64,000 nt of DNA from assembly GCF_000002235.5 (NCBI RefSeq), contig NW_022145599.1, forward strand, positions 4,548,905 to 4,612,904, in the 5' to 3' direction. Made by a program: the position numbers and the translations under genes. Below, piece by piece: positions 10,761 through 24,000 of this stretch. Source of the DNA: Strongylocentrotus purpuratus. Its lineage: Eukaryota; Echinodermata; Echinoidea; Camarodonta; Strongylocentrotidae. The notes under the pieces are model-generated. The model ran no database searches. It saw only the letters and a program-made list of their open reading frames with translations, and had not been told where the DNA came from. Every line of letters starts with the position of its first letter. Position 1 is the first letter of the stretch.

Positions 10761-11028
10761 GCTCGATGGGCTTTAAGGTAAACTTCTCATTGAGTGATAC
10801 AACATGGATAACGTTTATTTGGGATGTTATCTTTTCATGAAAATTTGCTGTCAATTTCTTTGATATATATTTATCATCACAATCATGTGTGGGTTTAGTA
10901 CCCTTTGAGTTTTCATTCGCTATTCGAGATAAACCTCTCATGCTCCTTACCCGTGTGAAATGGCGTAGCTGACAAGTAAGCAGAAAGAATGTCAACATTA
11001 TGAGACCAGAAGTTATTAGGCTTTTCAA
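10735..11028 (-). other. Unassigned small open frame with hydrophobic start
   Basis: A 97-residue frame begins with a hydrophobic stretch (TSGLIMLTFFLLTCQL) that could be a signal anchor. A possible donor (CGGGTAAGG) lies soon after. Its 3' end touches the SINE. No homology recognised; it may be chance. Confidence 0.15.
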
Positions 11029-11084
11029 AATATTTAAAGGTTATCCTGTGAATTGAAACAGGTTTCCATGAAAGCCTATATACA

Positions 11085-13325
11085 ATGTATCATGTTAAAG
11101 CAATGATTAAATTGTTTCTCGAATGTGGTGACAAAGCTACGACTTTCGTTGCAAAGGACCTGAACAGGCTCCCGTCTGTTAGTTTTGACAGCCTCGATGT
11201 GTCAGCCTTGCTGGGAAGACTTCAGAAACTAGAGGGTGAAATGACAGCACTGAAGAAATCTGTTATGTGCCAGGCAAAAGTTACTGAGGATATTCAACTA
11301 GTTACATCCGAGATGGATTCACATGTGTCGGCTATCTCTACGGTGCAAGAAACTTCTAGTTCCACGCCCACCATGTCTACTATACCAGTACCACAAGAAG
11401 TCTGGAGTGAGGATCTTTGGAGCCAGGTGGTACGTCGGGGTGGGAAGCGTAAGACCCCTTATATTGAGCCCAACTGCAGCCAGGCCCAAAAACAACCTCA
11501 AGAAAGGCCACAGCCCAAAAAGAAGCCGGGTATAGTGAGAACAGCCACTGTAGGGAAAATTCAAGCTGTTAAGACTTTGCCTTTGCTATTCGGTGCGACC
11601 CTGATCTGGATTCTACCATGCTACAGGAGTACCTAAAAGAAAGGCTGAATGACTCTGTTAAGTGTCGCAAGATAGTAAATGAGAATGCTCGTTTCTCATC
11701 GTTCCGGGTTACCGCTTTATGCAATGACGTCAATGAGATGTATGCACCTGATATCTGGCCAGATGGTATTTTTGTTAGGAGATTCTGAACTCGGAAGCAG
11801 GGGTCTGTGACACTTTTAGAGTCTTCTGGACCTGTGAGCAGTATTCATTCAATACTCGAAGAGAAGAGCCAGAGAGAGCTTTAGCTTCGATTATGCTACC
11901 CTTTTTAAATTAAGTTCAATATAATTGTGTTAGTTATAATTGTCGTGGGCTGCGTCTTGGGCAGAGCAATGCAGAGAAATCTCGTCGTCTTGTCATTGAA
12001 AAAATATTTCAGGATGAGGTAGACCTCATCATCTGTCTTCAAGAAACTTGGTTAGCTAAGCAAGATTTAAATGGAATTAACTCTTTACATTCGTTATATC
12101 ATGGTATTGGTGAATTTACTACAGATCTCAGAAATGGTCTGGTTCGGGGTCGTATACCTGGTGGGGTGGCTTTAACTCTGGCACACTAGATATGAACACT
12201 TAATTAGTGAAGTTAGATTAAATGTTGATTGGGCTGTAGGGATTGAATTCCAAACTGATGATAAGAAATTTGTCATCATTAATATACACTCCTTATGAGT
12301 GTCCTGAAAATGAAAATCATTATCTTGAGAAAATAGCATTTATTGCGGCGGTTATTCCTGAGCTAGACACTACCAGTGTTTATGTGGAAGGTGATTGGAA
12401 CGCAGACATATCTGACAATAGTTCCTTATTTGGAAATCATTTGAGACAATTTTGTTGTGATAATAATTTTGTGTTATCAAGTCTGCATTATTTACCTGCA
12501 GATAGTTACACTTATGTTAGTGAAGCATGGCATACCACATCATGGTTGAACCATTGTATATGTACAGCTAATGCCTCTACAGAGAAGATGGAAATTATGT
12601 ATAGCTTTGCTACAACTGATCATGTTCCTATTAATTTGTCAATTGATGTTGACAATTTGCCTGGGCAACGTGATTCAGGCATGGCTAACACTGTACATAA
12701 AGGCAGGCTAGATTGGACTAAGATTGATATAAATCGTAGGAATAATTATTGCTGTGATACTGATTTATTGCTTAAGGGAATTAATGTACATGCATACGAT
12801 GCTTTTTCTTATGTCGAGATCCCAATTATGTGAACAATCACCATGCTAATTATGTATGTAATACATATGATGATATTGTGAAATGCTTATGTGATGCTAG
12901 TGAATCTCTATATCACTGTAAAAACAAGGTTCATAATATTGTGACGATAAAGATATTAGTCGACAGTGTCGTAAATTATATGCTCAAGCTAATATGCTCG
13001 TTAGGAAATTTTATATGTGTTCTCCAGATGTGAATTAAGGTGGCATTATTTAGGGCATACTGTACACCTTTGTACACTGCGCATCTGTGGAGTAATTTTA
13101 AGAAGAACAGTTTGTACAGGCTTGGCCTATAATAAAACCATGAGAAGGTTACTTTAGTGCTAGTCAAATGTTTGCTGAGTTGAATGTTCCAGTCTGTTCG
13201 GCTGTATTACGAAAGCTCATGTATAAGTTCATCCAGAGAGTGGATGTCTCTGAGAATGGTATTGTAAATTGTATTAGTGAACCCCACGTATAGTTTTTAT
13301 GTTGCCAAATAAACTGAATTATCAT
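11085..13325 (+). mobile_element. LINE with ORF1 and endonuclease, RT deleted
   Basis: ORF1-like protein at 11085-11636 has a coiled-coil segment (LLGRLQKLEGEMTALKKS) and a basic, proline-rich part. A second block in another frame (CDPDLDSTMLQEYLKERL) completes a typical LINE ORF1. An APE-type endonuclease follows: SYNCRGLRLGQS and ICLQETWLAKQD at 11927-12060, then YVEGDWNADI and TTDHVPINLS at 12243-12833. The next ~500 bp jump to a short C-terminal remnant (ELNVPVCSAVLRKLMYKF at about 13175) without any RT motifs. Several frame breaks are present. Likely CR1/Tx1-like. Confidence 0.7.
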
Positions 13326-13384
13326 TAACATTTAATTTTGAGGAATGCGACCAAACGTAATTTGTTCAGGGCAATATTTTCTTA

Positions 13385-13451
13385 CTTTTTCACACTCTCT
13401 CTTTCTCCCTCTTCCCCTCCTCCCCCTATTTCTCACTCTCTCTCTCTCTCT
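13385..13451. repeat. CT-rich simple repeat
   Basis: Runs of CTCTCT and CCCTC over about 65 bp. Confidence 0.85.
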
Positions 13452-14931
13452 ATTTTGATATAATGTATGCCTTTTGAATAGTTCTCTGGGACTTTTGTAG
13501 ACTCTGTTAATCCCATAGATCAACTGAGGTGACCTCTGCTTCTGGGTGAGGAAAGAAAGATCATGAGAGTTCAACATAACAGGAAATAACACCCACCTCG
13601 TTTTCGGCCTAGGCCCACTTTGTGAAAATATGGGGAAAGCCCACAACATGATCTCGCAAACAAAGTATACTATCTATACTGCAGACCTACTTGTACTAGG
13701 CTTATGTTATGATATAGGTTGCCGTCACAAAGCCTTGCCAGTCGCATATGGAAACGTTTGCTTGTATTTGTCTCATAAAAGACTTTGACCACGAACTGAC
13801 TCCCACACGTACGGTGTTGAGTGCTCAGGGGTCACAGGCCAATGGCTTCATCGGGCAGGTAGTTCCATTATGTGAATGGGTAAATTAACTATTACAAAAT
13901 GAGGGGACACATTACATTGTACAATAGGGACACACATTGTTTTTATTGTGCAGAACATACTCTTTTATTGACTTACTTAATTATTGCATGAAACTATAAA
14001 ACCAAAATGCATTTTGTATTCTAACAATTGGAGTACAAAGCATGTGGCAGGTGAATGAAATGCTTCAACAGCAACACAAACATCTGGGAAGCTAGGAAGC
14101 ATCCATAAATTTGAATAATTTAGTTGATAAACGACTCCGCATGTGGACGTTTGTAGGAGCAGAAAGCAGTGGATTCTTAACAACACGAACCCATTTAACA
14201 AAATGTCGGAACGTAAATTAAATTTGGCGCGGATGGAAAATGCATCTTTCTACCCTGCGACTTTAATGGTACGATCCAGTAAATTAAAACAGTAAAATGG
14301 CTCTTATTTTAAAATTACTCATTAAATAAAACCCAAAACTTCAGTCGATATCAGAAAAAATATGTCATATCTTACTAACAATTAAAAAAAGATATATAAA
14401 CATTGTGAAAGTGTCGCATTCTACAATTATAAAAGACACCGATTTAGCGAAGATTACGTCATTAGTGCGCTTGCATCAGGGAATTCAAGGTCAAAAGGTC
14501 AATTCAGACGCAGATAAGTTATTGGTCGAGCCTTTTTGTTTCCTTTATTCCGACAAAATTATACTATCAATCAAAACAAGTTTGATACCAGAAGGAAGCT
14601 AACGATTAGTATTTTCATTAACCGCTTGCCCCAAAGTCTCTTGACCACAGTGAAACGAGTGAGAGCTTGCGAGAGCGGCCAAAGTGTGATTGAAACTCGC
14701 TATTTGCTCTTCTCCAACGCAAAAAGAGACGACATTGTGCTGGATAAATGTATTTTTTCCGACAAAAGTACAGAAAATTTGCATATGGTCTTTTTATATT
14801 ATACTTTATCAAATGTTACCCGAGTGACTTCCGGGCGCCCCAATGCTGGAAAGAAACGCACATTTTAGAAAACTTCACTTTATCATGGAAAAATGCTTAT
14901 TTGTTCTATGCACGCAAGTCAGATTGAGCGG
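13452..14931. other. Intergenic, nothing recognised
   Basis: Open frames are short and show no recognisable motif. No long inverted repeat seen. Confidence 0.5.
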
Positions 14932-16264
14932 ATCCCTTACCGAACTGAAGGCCTTCGCTAAGCAGTCGCATAAGCAGTCACAAGCAGTCGATATAAGCAG
15001 TCGCAAGCCTTCATTTGCAACATGCATGTCAATGTATTGCTGCAAGCCTTCGAAGGCTTGTAAGCAGTCGATAGGCCTTCCCACAGCCAAGTTAATATGC
15101 AAATTAGCTTCGACTGCTTATAATGAAGCTCTAAATAAGCAGTCGACTGCTTATAATGAAGCTCTAAATAAGCAGTCGACTGCTTATAATGAAGCTCTAA
15201 ATAAGCAGTCGACTGCTTATAATGAAGCTCTATATAAGCAGTCGTGTTTAAACCTTCCTAAGCCTTCGAAGGCTTATAAGCAGTCCGTAGGCCTTCCCAC
15301 AGCCAAGTTAATATGCAAATTAGCTAAGCGGCTGTAAGCCTTCATCATTGACTGCTTATACCTTCGTCGTTGAATCACCTAAACCTTCGTTGTCGACTGC
15401 TTATCCCCTAAACCTTCGAGCGTTGTCCACTGGGTACAAACCTTCGACTGCCTATATTACCTAAACCTTCCGTCATCAACTGCAGCTGCGCTAATTTGCT
15501 CAAATATATTTGTGAACAAGTATTTACAAAATCAATGACCATGCAATTTCCTAATCTGTACAGAAAGCAAACTCAATTTCGTATTGTGTAATTGTATTAC
15601 TCACCTTCTGGACAAAATGAAGATGTTTAAAGTAGCTCCAGCAGCTAGCAGTCCAGTGCAAAGCAAAGTTGGTCGTATTTCAACAAACACAAGAGTGCTT
15701 GTGTGGGACTGTAATCTTGGTAACAAAATTCGATCCTTTCTCATTTTGTTAAATTCTTGCTCTAGAATACTCTCAAAATTCTTCTTTCCTGGTGTAAATA
15801 ATCTACCCCTTATTCCCTATACTGTGGGTTTTACAGGAAGACAAATCTGGCGAAATTGCAAAGTAATGATTGAAATATGCGCCGTTCAGCTCAGCTCAGA
15901 GTCTCAGTGAAGATTTGAATTTGAAAATTACCGGTTGGCCTATTCGCCTTCTACCACTAGATGGCAGCACACATTTGGAAAATGAAGGCCTTCGCGGTCT
16001 TCTTTAAAAGTGACTGCTTATCTTTGAAGGCTTATTTTCAGCGACTGCTTATCTTGAAGGCTTATTTTCTACTGACTGCTTAATAAGCAGTCAACATTTT
16101 TGGACTGCTTATATGAAAGTCTTTGAAGGCTTAGCTCTCGCAAACTAATAAGCAGTCGAAGACTAAAACAAGCCTTCGAAGGCTTATGAAGTCTTTGAAG
16201 GCTTTGTGAAGGCTTAGCGAAGGCTTATCGAAGGCTTATTAAGCAGTTTTCTTTGGTAAGGGAT
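14932..16264. mobile_element. 1.33-kb non-autonomous foldback DNA transposon
   Basis: Ends are ATCCCTTACCGAACTG and, inverted, CAG..TTTGGTAAGGGAT. Both arms (14945-15480 and 15980-16255) are packed with two words in both orientations, AAGCAGTCG and CCTTCGAAGGCTTA; I count about twenty AAGCAGTC-type words. The middle (about 15485-15965) is ordinary unique-looking sequence without a recognised protein. Superfamily unknown: no clear target-site duplication could be fixed by eye. Confidence 0.65.
15113..15245. repeat. Four tandem 33-bp units inside the foldback element
   Basis: Each unit contains TGCTTATAATGAAGCTC and AATAAGCAGTCGAC. As 33 is divisible by three, a frame runs through it with an 11-residue repeat (STAYNEALNKQ), which I regard as incidental. 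Confidence 0.9.
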
Positions 16265-17494
16265 GATACAACGTTTCCATATGTGTGCGTAACAGTGTCT
16301 GCACAGTAAGACAAGGCTGAGGGGCATACTGCAAAGGCTCCACTAAGCTGATTTGATGCATCCAGAGACTGGTAGTTATTGAGTATGTTCCTTGACCATG
16401 ACGAGAGTAAGAAGGACATTAATACTCCTTAATACTCTAAAGTAGGCATGTATATTCAAAATCACTCTGGTTCAAGTTTTTATTTTAATGGACAATCACA
16501 CTTTTCAGACCGTCACACTCGACTTCAAAGTATGGTGATGATCGAAGCAGTATCTTGGACCTGACTTACTGACTTAGATGCATAGGACGTTGTATCCCCC
16601 TTGCTCCTCTACGAGAAATCATCTTATACCATGCACATAACGAGAATTTGTTTTAAAGTCATCCCTGATAATGTAGTAGGGGTATATACCAATGTTTATG
16701 AATTATTTTTTCCGCTTCGAGGTATACCCTATGCAGGTGCGAGTTCCCACCCCCCCCCCCTTTTTGGTCGGAAAAAGAAGGAAAAAAGAAGAAAAAGATA
16801 GATAATCAACTGAGGTGCTCTGCTACGCTATGCGCCAGATCACCAACAAATAAGCTTCCAAAGACGGGAATGCAGACTCAGAAAATTATTGGACCGCAAT
16901 TTACTCATTTAGTTGACCCTGGGTCTGAAATCACGTTTAACAAAGGGAAAAGTTAGAGCGCAGACTACCTTCTGATTATTTTGAACAAAAGCAAAATCTA
17001 CCGGTAATCGTCGGTTTTAAATGTTCAAATGTTCGAAAAATACGGGCCATAGAGTGCTATAGACGTTCTAAAAAGGTCTTGGGGATTTTAACACCTTAAA
17101 GGGGAAGTCCACCCTGATATAAAGTTGGTTTTAATAGAAGCAGAAAATTGAGAGGAAGAGGTCAATGAAAATTCCTGGATCCGCGCCTGTCAGAGGCACA
17201 TATCATAAAATCCACAAGATTAACAAGAGCTGTTCACGCACAAAGATATCTCGACCACACCTCAACCCAGGACTCAGCAATATAAAAACTCCTCCCCCAG
17301 AACTGTGAAGACATGGATGATCGATGGAACTGCCTCCCAGTCAATATAAAGGTTTTTCCATTGGCATTAGAATGAAATTGAATTGAAGGGTTTTTCATCT
17401 TGATGGAATTACAGTTCAGAAGTAAAAAGGAGAGGAGCCCCCCCCCCCCACCCCCCATTAAGATACTGTCTGCTGCGTGCTTTTATGGTGTTCT
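16265..17494 (+). other. Intergenic with a weak LINE C-terminal remnant
   Basis: At about 17210-17390, broken plus-strand frames resemble a LINE RT end (SRPHLNP, then PRTVKTWMDD and PVNIKVFPLALE). A half MITE end (AAGGGGAAGTCCACCCTGAT) is at 17099. C runs at 16750-16760 and 17439-17456. Nothing else recognised. Confidence 0.4.
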
Positions 17495-18842
17495 ACTACA
17501 TGCATCCTTCATCATTAACACCCCTTTAGCTCTACGCAGACGATTTATGTAAGATATAATCCTCTTATAGAAAAGCAAATTCTTCGAATATTTTCATTGT
17601 GTATTGTTTCTAAATATCAATATACACACATGTATTTATAGCCTATTAACTAAAAATTGTTGAAAGACCCATAAATCATTGCTCACTTGATCTGTAATAG
17701 ACAGGGGAGAAATGTCTTGTGTCAAATATTTCCTCTTAAAACAAATTCCATTAAGAATCATATTAGGTCCAGGCCGAGATAACATCCTATTCATCAAGAA
17801 ATTGAAATATATGTTATAGTTTGCCTGATGATTGGACAGTCAATTAATTGTCATACCAGAGGATAACATGGATAAATACAAAGTTAAATAGTACTTCTCT
17901 GTCAATTTCTTGTTCATTATGGTATTCAAACGAAATATTTATCATGGGAAATAGTTCAGGTTGTAGTTTTGATAAAATTGATTTAAATGTTGCATGACTA
18001 CAAACACAAGTAGAAGACAAATGTACTCGATTCGTGTATACCTTTATATGCAGGTGCCACTATTGGTTATGGAGAGAAATGTTTTGCACTCAGATACTAA
18101 ATGTCATGTACACACAAGTAATCATAGAAATTCACCTTGTTTTTATTTTAGGATGATTGGTGTGACTGGAGGATTTGAAAAAGAACAACTAAATTCTTGT
18201 GCCCTTCTTTAACTTCCATCATAATTATATACAAGGCATAAATCATGCTTATTGTGTACATTTAAGAAATCAAATGAAAACATTAAAAAAAAAAGGATTT
18301 CTCTTGTAGTCTATTATTTATTGTGAAAAGTGATGTCATAAAAGTAATATTTAGTACATGAAAGTCACAGTAGTAACAATGAAAATGCTTCTTATTTTAT
18401 AGTCCCACTTGGAAGTTACTACACAGGACTGTAACACAGAAACAAAATACACAAAAAGACATGTATAGCTTAAGCTTGATATTCTACAAACGATACACAT
18501 GAAACAAGATTCGGGTACATGGAATGAGATCATGTGTTAAAAATAAACTGCATCCTAATAAGTGCCTAAAGAAAAAGACGGATAAACACACTAAACTAGC
18601 TTTCTAATATTTTTTTAATATACCTCTGTCACACCACCAAACTGACTCCAAGCTGACTTATTTTTTACCACAGGGGTAATGTAATTTTTTAGCTGGTCTG
18701 TTGTCGGCGTGATGTTGGTTTTGTTGGTGTGACTGAGGGATTAGATATGGCACATTTGTCTTGTGAAACAATAGTTTCTTTGCAAATTTGCAACATGGCA
18801 TCTCAAAGATACATTACATGTAGGATAGATACAAAACTGAGT
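17495..18842. repeat. Segmental duplication, copy 2 (PRKDC 3' flank)
   Basis: Partner of 4475-5920. It lies 2.2 kb beyond the PRKDC stop. It is interrupted near its end by a 140-bp MITE (18612-18752) absent from copy 1, so that insertion came after the duplication. Confidence 0.85.
18612..18752. mobile_element. ~140-bp MITE with GTCACACCA ends
   Basis: Ends CCTCTGTCACACCA and TGGTGTGACTGAGG are inverted copies. Related degenerate copies lie in a PRKDC intron near 28492-28605 and 28768-28892. Confidence 0.7.
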
Positions 18843-20480
18843 AAGTTCAGAAGCTTCATTTTATAGACTAGCATTTTTAAAATGAAATGTATAGCTTGTA
18901 TATAGGTTTACTATATTCATTGATGCACATAATTAATCACTTGGTATTTAAACAACTGCACAGAAAGGGAATAAAAATCACTCAAGAGGAATGTTGATCA
19001 TTGTTAATCTTATCGCTCAATCAGTCATTTTGGAGATAGCACTTGTACAAGTGACCCCTAAGTGGCTCAAATCTATCCACACATCCTTTAAATGTTGAGA
19101 AGTCCCACCATGCATTTTAGAATAATCACTACAAAAGTGATGGAGGTACGCAAAACACCTTTTGTTTGCCATCTTGACACAATACTTCCTCCTATGTATC
19201 ACAGAATATATTAAAATGAATAACGGTCACATAACTTTCATGAACACATCATGAACACATCCAGCAATTATATCGTCAGGTTTTACAGTTTCATATAAAT
19301 GACCTTTATAACATGTATCTCTGAAGTCAAGTCGCTTATCGATATCCAGGCACAAGTATTCATAAACAATGTAATAAAAAACAACATAATTACAATAAAA
19401 TGCTCTTGATAATTCAGGCCCATAGGATCGTATTTCAGCAGGTATTCATATACATAGGCTACACACAGACCTAATATATTTCTATTTGACATGATAAATG
19501 CAGAGATATCTAAAATGTCCCAATGCTCAAGCTTGAGAAATCACTCAGATTTAGTCAATACATAATAAACAACCTGTTAAGAGTCGGAAGGTTGACAATC
19601 TTCTGACTTTCAGCAGATTGCTTATTATGTATAGACTAATATCTTGGGTTCCCACAGAAATTTGAGGACCGAATTCCATGACCGGGTAAGTACCACTTTG
19701 GTACGGGTTGTGGCATCCAAGAGGCATATGGATACCAGGTACATTGTCAGTTCAAACTGGCCGCCTTAGCCACATACGTCCCACACTCACAATCAATGTC
19801 CTTGACTTTTCATGACTGGGAGATTTTTGAAACATTTTCCATGACTTTCCATGGTTTTTTCATGACTGTGGGAACCCTGATTGTTGACACTGTGTTCTTG
19901 TATAATGGAACATGTCTATAAAGACCACCCAAGGGAAATACAAAATGTGGTCTTTGTAGACAGGTTTTCACTAAAGGAGGTTTGAATGTATATGAATTAG
20001 TGCCCTTAATAATATTTAGCTTTTATATAGCGCTTAATAAAAATGTCTCTAAGCGCTTTACAAAATACAAATATACTATTACCTTCTGAGTATATATTAT
20101 GAATTTCACGAACTCACATTACTACCTGTAGATTATTCAATATCTACTGCCTACTTTAAACAGTCTGCTCTTATTCAATAATAGACTGCTCAACAGGTTT
20201 GTTTATAACCATATTTCATTTTGTACATGTATGGAATACAAATAATTACATCCAAACATCCTGTAGTAAGCCCTTCTGACAGAATTTTACTTCCTCTGCA
20301 TTATGATATTGATTGCTGTATTGCAGAGCTCACCGGCAATCACAAGAAGAAAATACATTGAATTGACTAATTCTGCTGTGATTTAAAGTGAATTACACAT
20401 TGCAAGTAACTATTGCTTATTGATACAAGTAAATGTGTACATAACTCTATCTTTACTTGTAAGAAATATAATTCACACAT
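18843..20480. other. PRKDC downstream flank, no gene recognised
   Basis: Contains a SINE 3' fragment at 20010-20065 (TATATAGCGCTTAATAA) and a decayed copy of the CAGTCAAACCTG-type MITE near 19900-19985 (TGTCTATAAAGACCACC). No supported coding sequence. Confidence 0.5.
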
Positions 20481-20486
20481 CCACAT

Positions 20487-20492
20487 TTTATT
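20487..20492 (-). terminator. Candidate PRKDC polyadenylation signal
   Basis: First clear AATAAA on the minus strand downstream of the PRKDC stop codon, about 540 nt away. The motif alone is weak evidence in AT-rich DNA. Transcript 3' ends are needed to confirm it. Confidence 0.3.
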
Positions 20493-21030
20493 CAGATTTT
20501 CAGTTCTCTTCCTTTCTACATGTACATTAATGTGTTGCTTTTCAAAACTGTACAGGCCGAGTGGCTCTAAGGTTAAAATACTCTGACCAAGACTGAGTTG
20601 ATTATACACTATTACTTCATGCCTTTACTAATGCAACATTTTGTTCATATATTTTACATTCTACAGGAAGCACTAGTAAGAGGCAAAGAACACATGTACC
20701 AAATGTACATACCCAATTTCTTGAATATTTCTAGAGTAGATGTTTCACAATGACTAATCAACAATGATATTTCAATGACAATGTGATTGTAAATTTTAAA
20801 AAATATGCCATACTGGTACAATTCATCTGAACCTGTTCAGGAACTTTGAGAACAGAATTTCTAAGTTTCTCTCTATCTTTTAAGATAATAACCAAAGCTA
20901 GTGGAAAGGTACCTTGTGGTTCTAAAAACTATTTACGTTTTATGCTGTACCATGCAATACCTCATACAATGATATCATGACATGTACAATTCAACTTTAA
21001 TGAAGTCCATCTGATGAATGACCAATAGGC

Positions 21031-24000
21031 CTAGACCCATGGCTCCCATCCCTGGTAGGTTTTCCCAAGAATGCGAGGGTCAGTGGCTTGATCAATTAGA
21101 CAAGCGACTTGATCCTCAACGCTTAGTCCTTTTGACTTAGATTGTGCTCGTTTGCTCTCTGTATTTCCACCACATGTAGACTTCAATGCTTTCAAGAACG
21201 GAGCGTCCTTCGCGTCCTTCGAATGCGGCCCCATCTCTAGCTCTGCCCTGTAGTGTAAAATAGAAGAGTAAACATCAAATAAAGTATTGTCTTGTTACAA
21301 GAATTGCTGCTATAGCCATCCCTACACTTTACTTGTGTTATAATTTCATTGCACTTTTGTGAATATGGCACATGATCTTAATCATTACGAGGCAGCTTAC
21401 TGCTTCAAAAATGTACAATGATTCTTCTAATGTCTGATTTCATAAACACAAAATGTTTCACTACGGGTCCCACAAAGGTCCCTCAAAGGTCCCAAAACAA
21501 GAAATTATATTTCAACACTGACAGTCCAGGAGCGCATCAGTGCCCCGTCTCTAGACATTTTGTGAAATAATTACAACAGTAGTGGCCTATCAGTTCCATT
21601 TTTGTCTTCTTTCAAGTCTTATACATATTGTATTGAATTGAATATGGGCCCAGGACTTTTAGGATAAGGGTTGGAAAAAGAAAAAGGATACTTACTTGGT
21701 GATGTACGTTGAGTTAACACCTTGAAGTTTCATCTCTGCAAATTTAATCTTTTTCTTTGGGTACCATGAGATGTCCTCACGACTATCTTCAGACAACTTC
21801 TGGTAATCGGCTTGCTTCACAGCGAAACACTACAAATCACAAAACAAATATTTAGGAAATCCAGTTTAGGGCCACTGCAATTAAGGATTATTTAAAACTG
21901 ATCACATTTCATTTTGTTTTTTAATCCACTTTTTTAAATCAGCTTTTCTAGCTCCATTTAGGTTCAAAGCACCACATAATAGGTACTACAATAGACATAA
22001 TGCTATATATATTACTCATTGCGGATATAGTATCGAAAATAATGTCGCTAGTGACGTTCGTTTGTCTCGCAATGCATGGTCAACAAGGGATCAAAAGATC
22101 TCAAAGTTTTGGGCGCCACTTCGTCAGGTGATAAAATATATTTGTAAGCAAGCGTCTTTTATACTCTACGGGTGGACTGGCGGTCAAATAACTTGGCGCA
22201 CGAAACTTTGTGATCTTTTGATCCCTTGTTGACCATGCATTGCGAGACAAACAGATGTCACTAGCGATATTATTTTGATACAATAGACATGTTTAAAAAT
22301 TCCATACATTTTAAACAAATACTTCTCTTGCCATTTAAAAGGCTTGTGAGAAGATGGCCCGACATAGCAACAAGTAATGTATGCAAAATGATTCCATACA
22401 TAGAGATGCCATTATTCAGAGCAGGTGAATTAAATGGTTGGAAACCAGATGCTAGGGAGAGAAACATGAAATACAACGCATTGCAGGTCTATTAAAAAAC
22501 AAGCCATTTTCTTCTTAGTCTACAAACCAACCTTCCAATCGAGAGATGGCTCTTTCACAAACACATCCATCGTGTTTACTAAAAGCTCATGATTCTGACG
22601 AAGCGCCCTCAATGTATGAACCATGGTACTCTGTAGGACGCCATCTATCTTCATGGGTAGCATGAGGTTGATGATCTGTCTGGTCAGACGGAATGGGATC
22701 AGCTCTGGGATCGGCAAGAACTGTCAAGAATAATTGTAGACATGACACAAAGAAAATGTAGAATATTTCTTCTGTAAAACATAAAGTACTATTTTTATCT
22801 TTAGACAAGTAGCATTTGAAGTGGTTTTATTCATCTTTGTGAAATAAATTGAAGAAAATAAATCAACCTCAAATAATCAATGACACAATAATGGCAAGAA
22901 AATGACACAGTTCCCTTCTCATTTTATGATAATACAACTTAAACTAATAAAGTCTGTTCTCACAACATATGACTGGTTTTCAGCCTTCTTACCTGGGTAG
23001 CTGATCCAAAGGAATGACCAAAGTCAATGCCCACCATACCGCCTGTCTCTAAACTGACCAAGAAGTTTGAAAGATGTCGATCACCTATACCAAGAATGTA
23101 TTGACAGATACACAGGACAGCATGCGAACGAGCAAAGTGCGCCCTCAACGTCAAGAATGCTTCAGGGGAAGCACTCAGCTGCATGAAGCCTCGTCTAAAG
23201 AAACACAAAATTGCAATGAAGGCAGATATACAATAAGCTTTTGACTTCACAAACATTAGAGTACAATAATGCAAAGTCCCAGATGAACAAGAAATTCAAG
23301 TACAAGATAAGTCAAGACAAGAACATAAGTCTGTATTAGTATTCTTGGAGATTAAAGCACTAAAAAAGTTTGTTGCCTCTCCTCCACAATTTCCTGTTTT
23401 GATAGAAATCTGATAAATGTAATTGACCTTCATAATTTCACAACACTTTCACTTGTGGAATAAAATTATCTACTGCTGCATGTGCATGTCGATGTATCTA
23501 TATGAAAACATTTATAACTCTGTCTGCTAGAGCACCATAATGGCAGCCATTCTAAAGCCGGGGTAATAATTGTGGGGCACCAGGAGTATCAAGTCTGATA
23601 TGAGTGCTATACAAGAACCCACAATTATAAATTATTAATATTGCATGATTATATAATTTAGAACATATTAATCATTTATCAATAAAAGAAACATACCTAA
23701 GAAGGTCCCAAGGTAGTTTTGCTTCTCTCTCTCTGAAGGCTTTTATAGTCTCTGTCTCATTTGCTTTCCTGAAAGAAAGAAAAATCATAGTTTTCATGGT
23801 TTCACATTATTTACATTTGTTCCACATCATATGTCTCCATACCAGTAGCAATGGCGCAGTGGTACAGCGTAATTTTTGTACAAAATGTTACTTATTATAT
23901 TCCTTTTACCATACTAACCCTCTAACATGCAAAAAGTCCTGACAAAATTCTCAAACCTCAAAGATTTTTATGGTTTTCTTGAAAGGCGTCACTGTGCGAC

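Noticed and set aside
15113-15245. CRISPR-like direct repeats
   Set aside because: Units are contiguous with no unique spacers, and the host is eukaryotic.
14843-15337. 164-residue open frame with an 11-residue repeat
   Set aside because: It is a translation of the foldback element's 33-bp tandem units; no start context or conservation supports it.
19017-19202. 61-residue minus-strand frame
   Set aside because: Short, no recognised domain, and no splice-compatible neighbour found.
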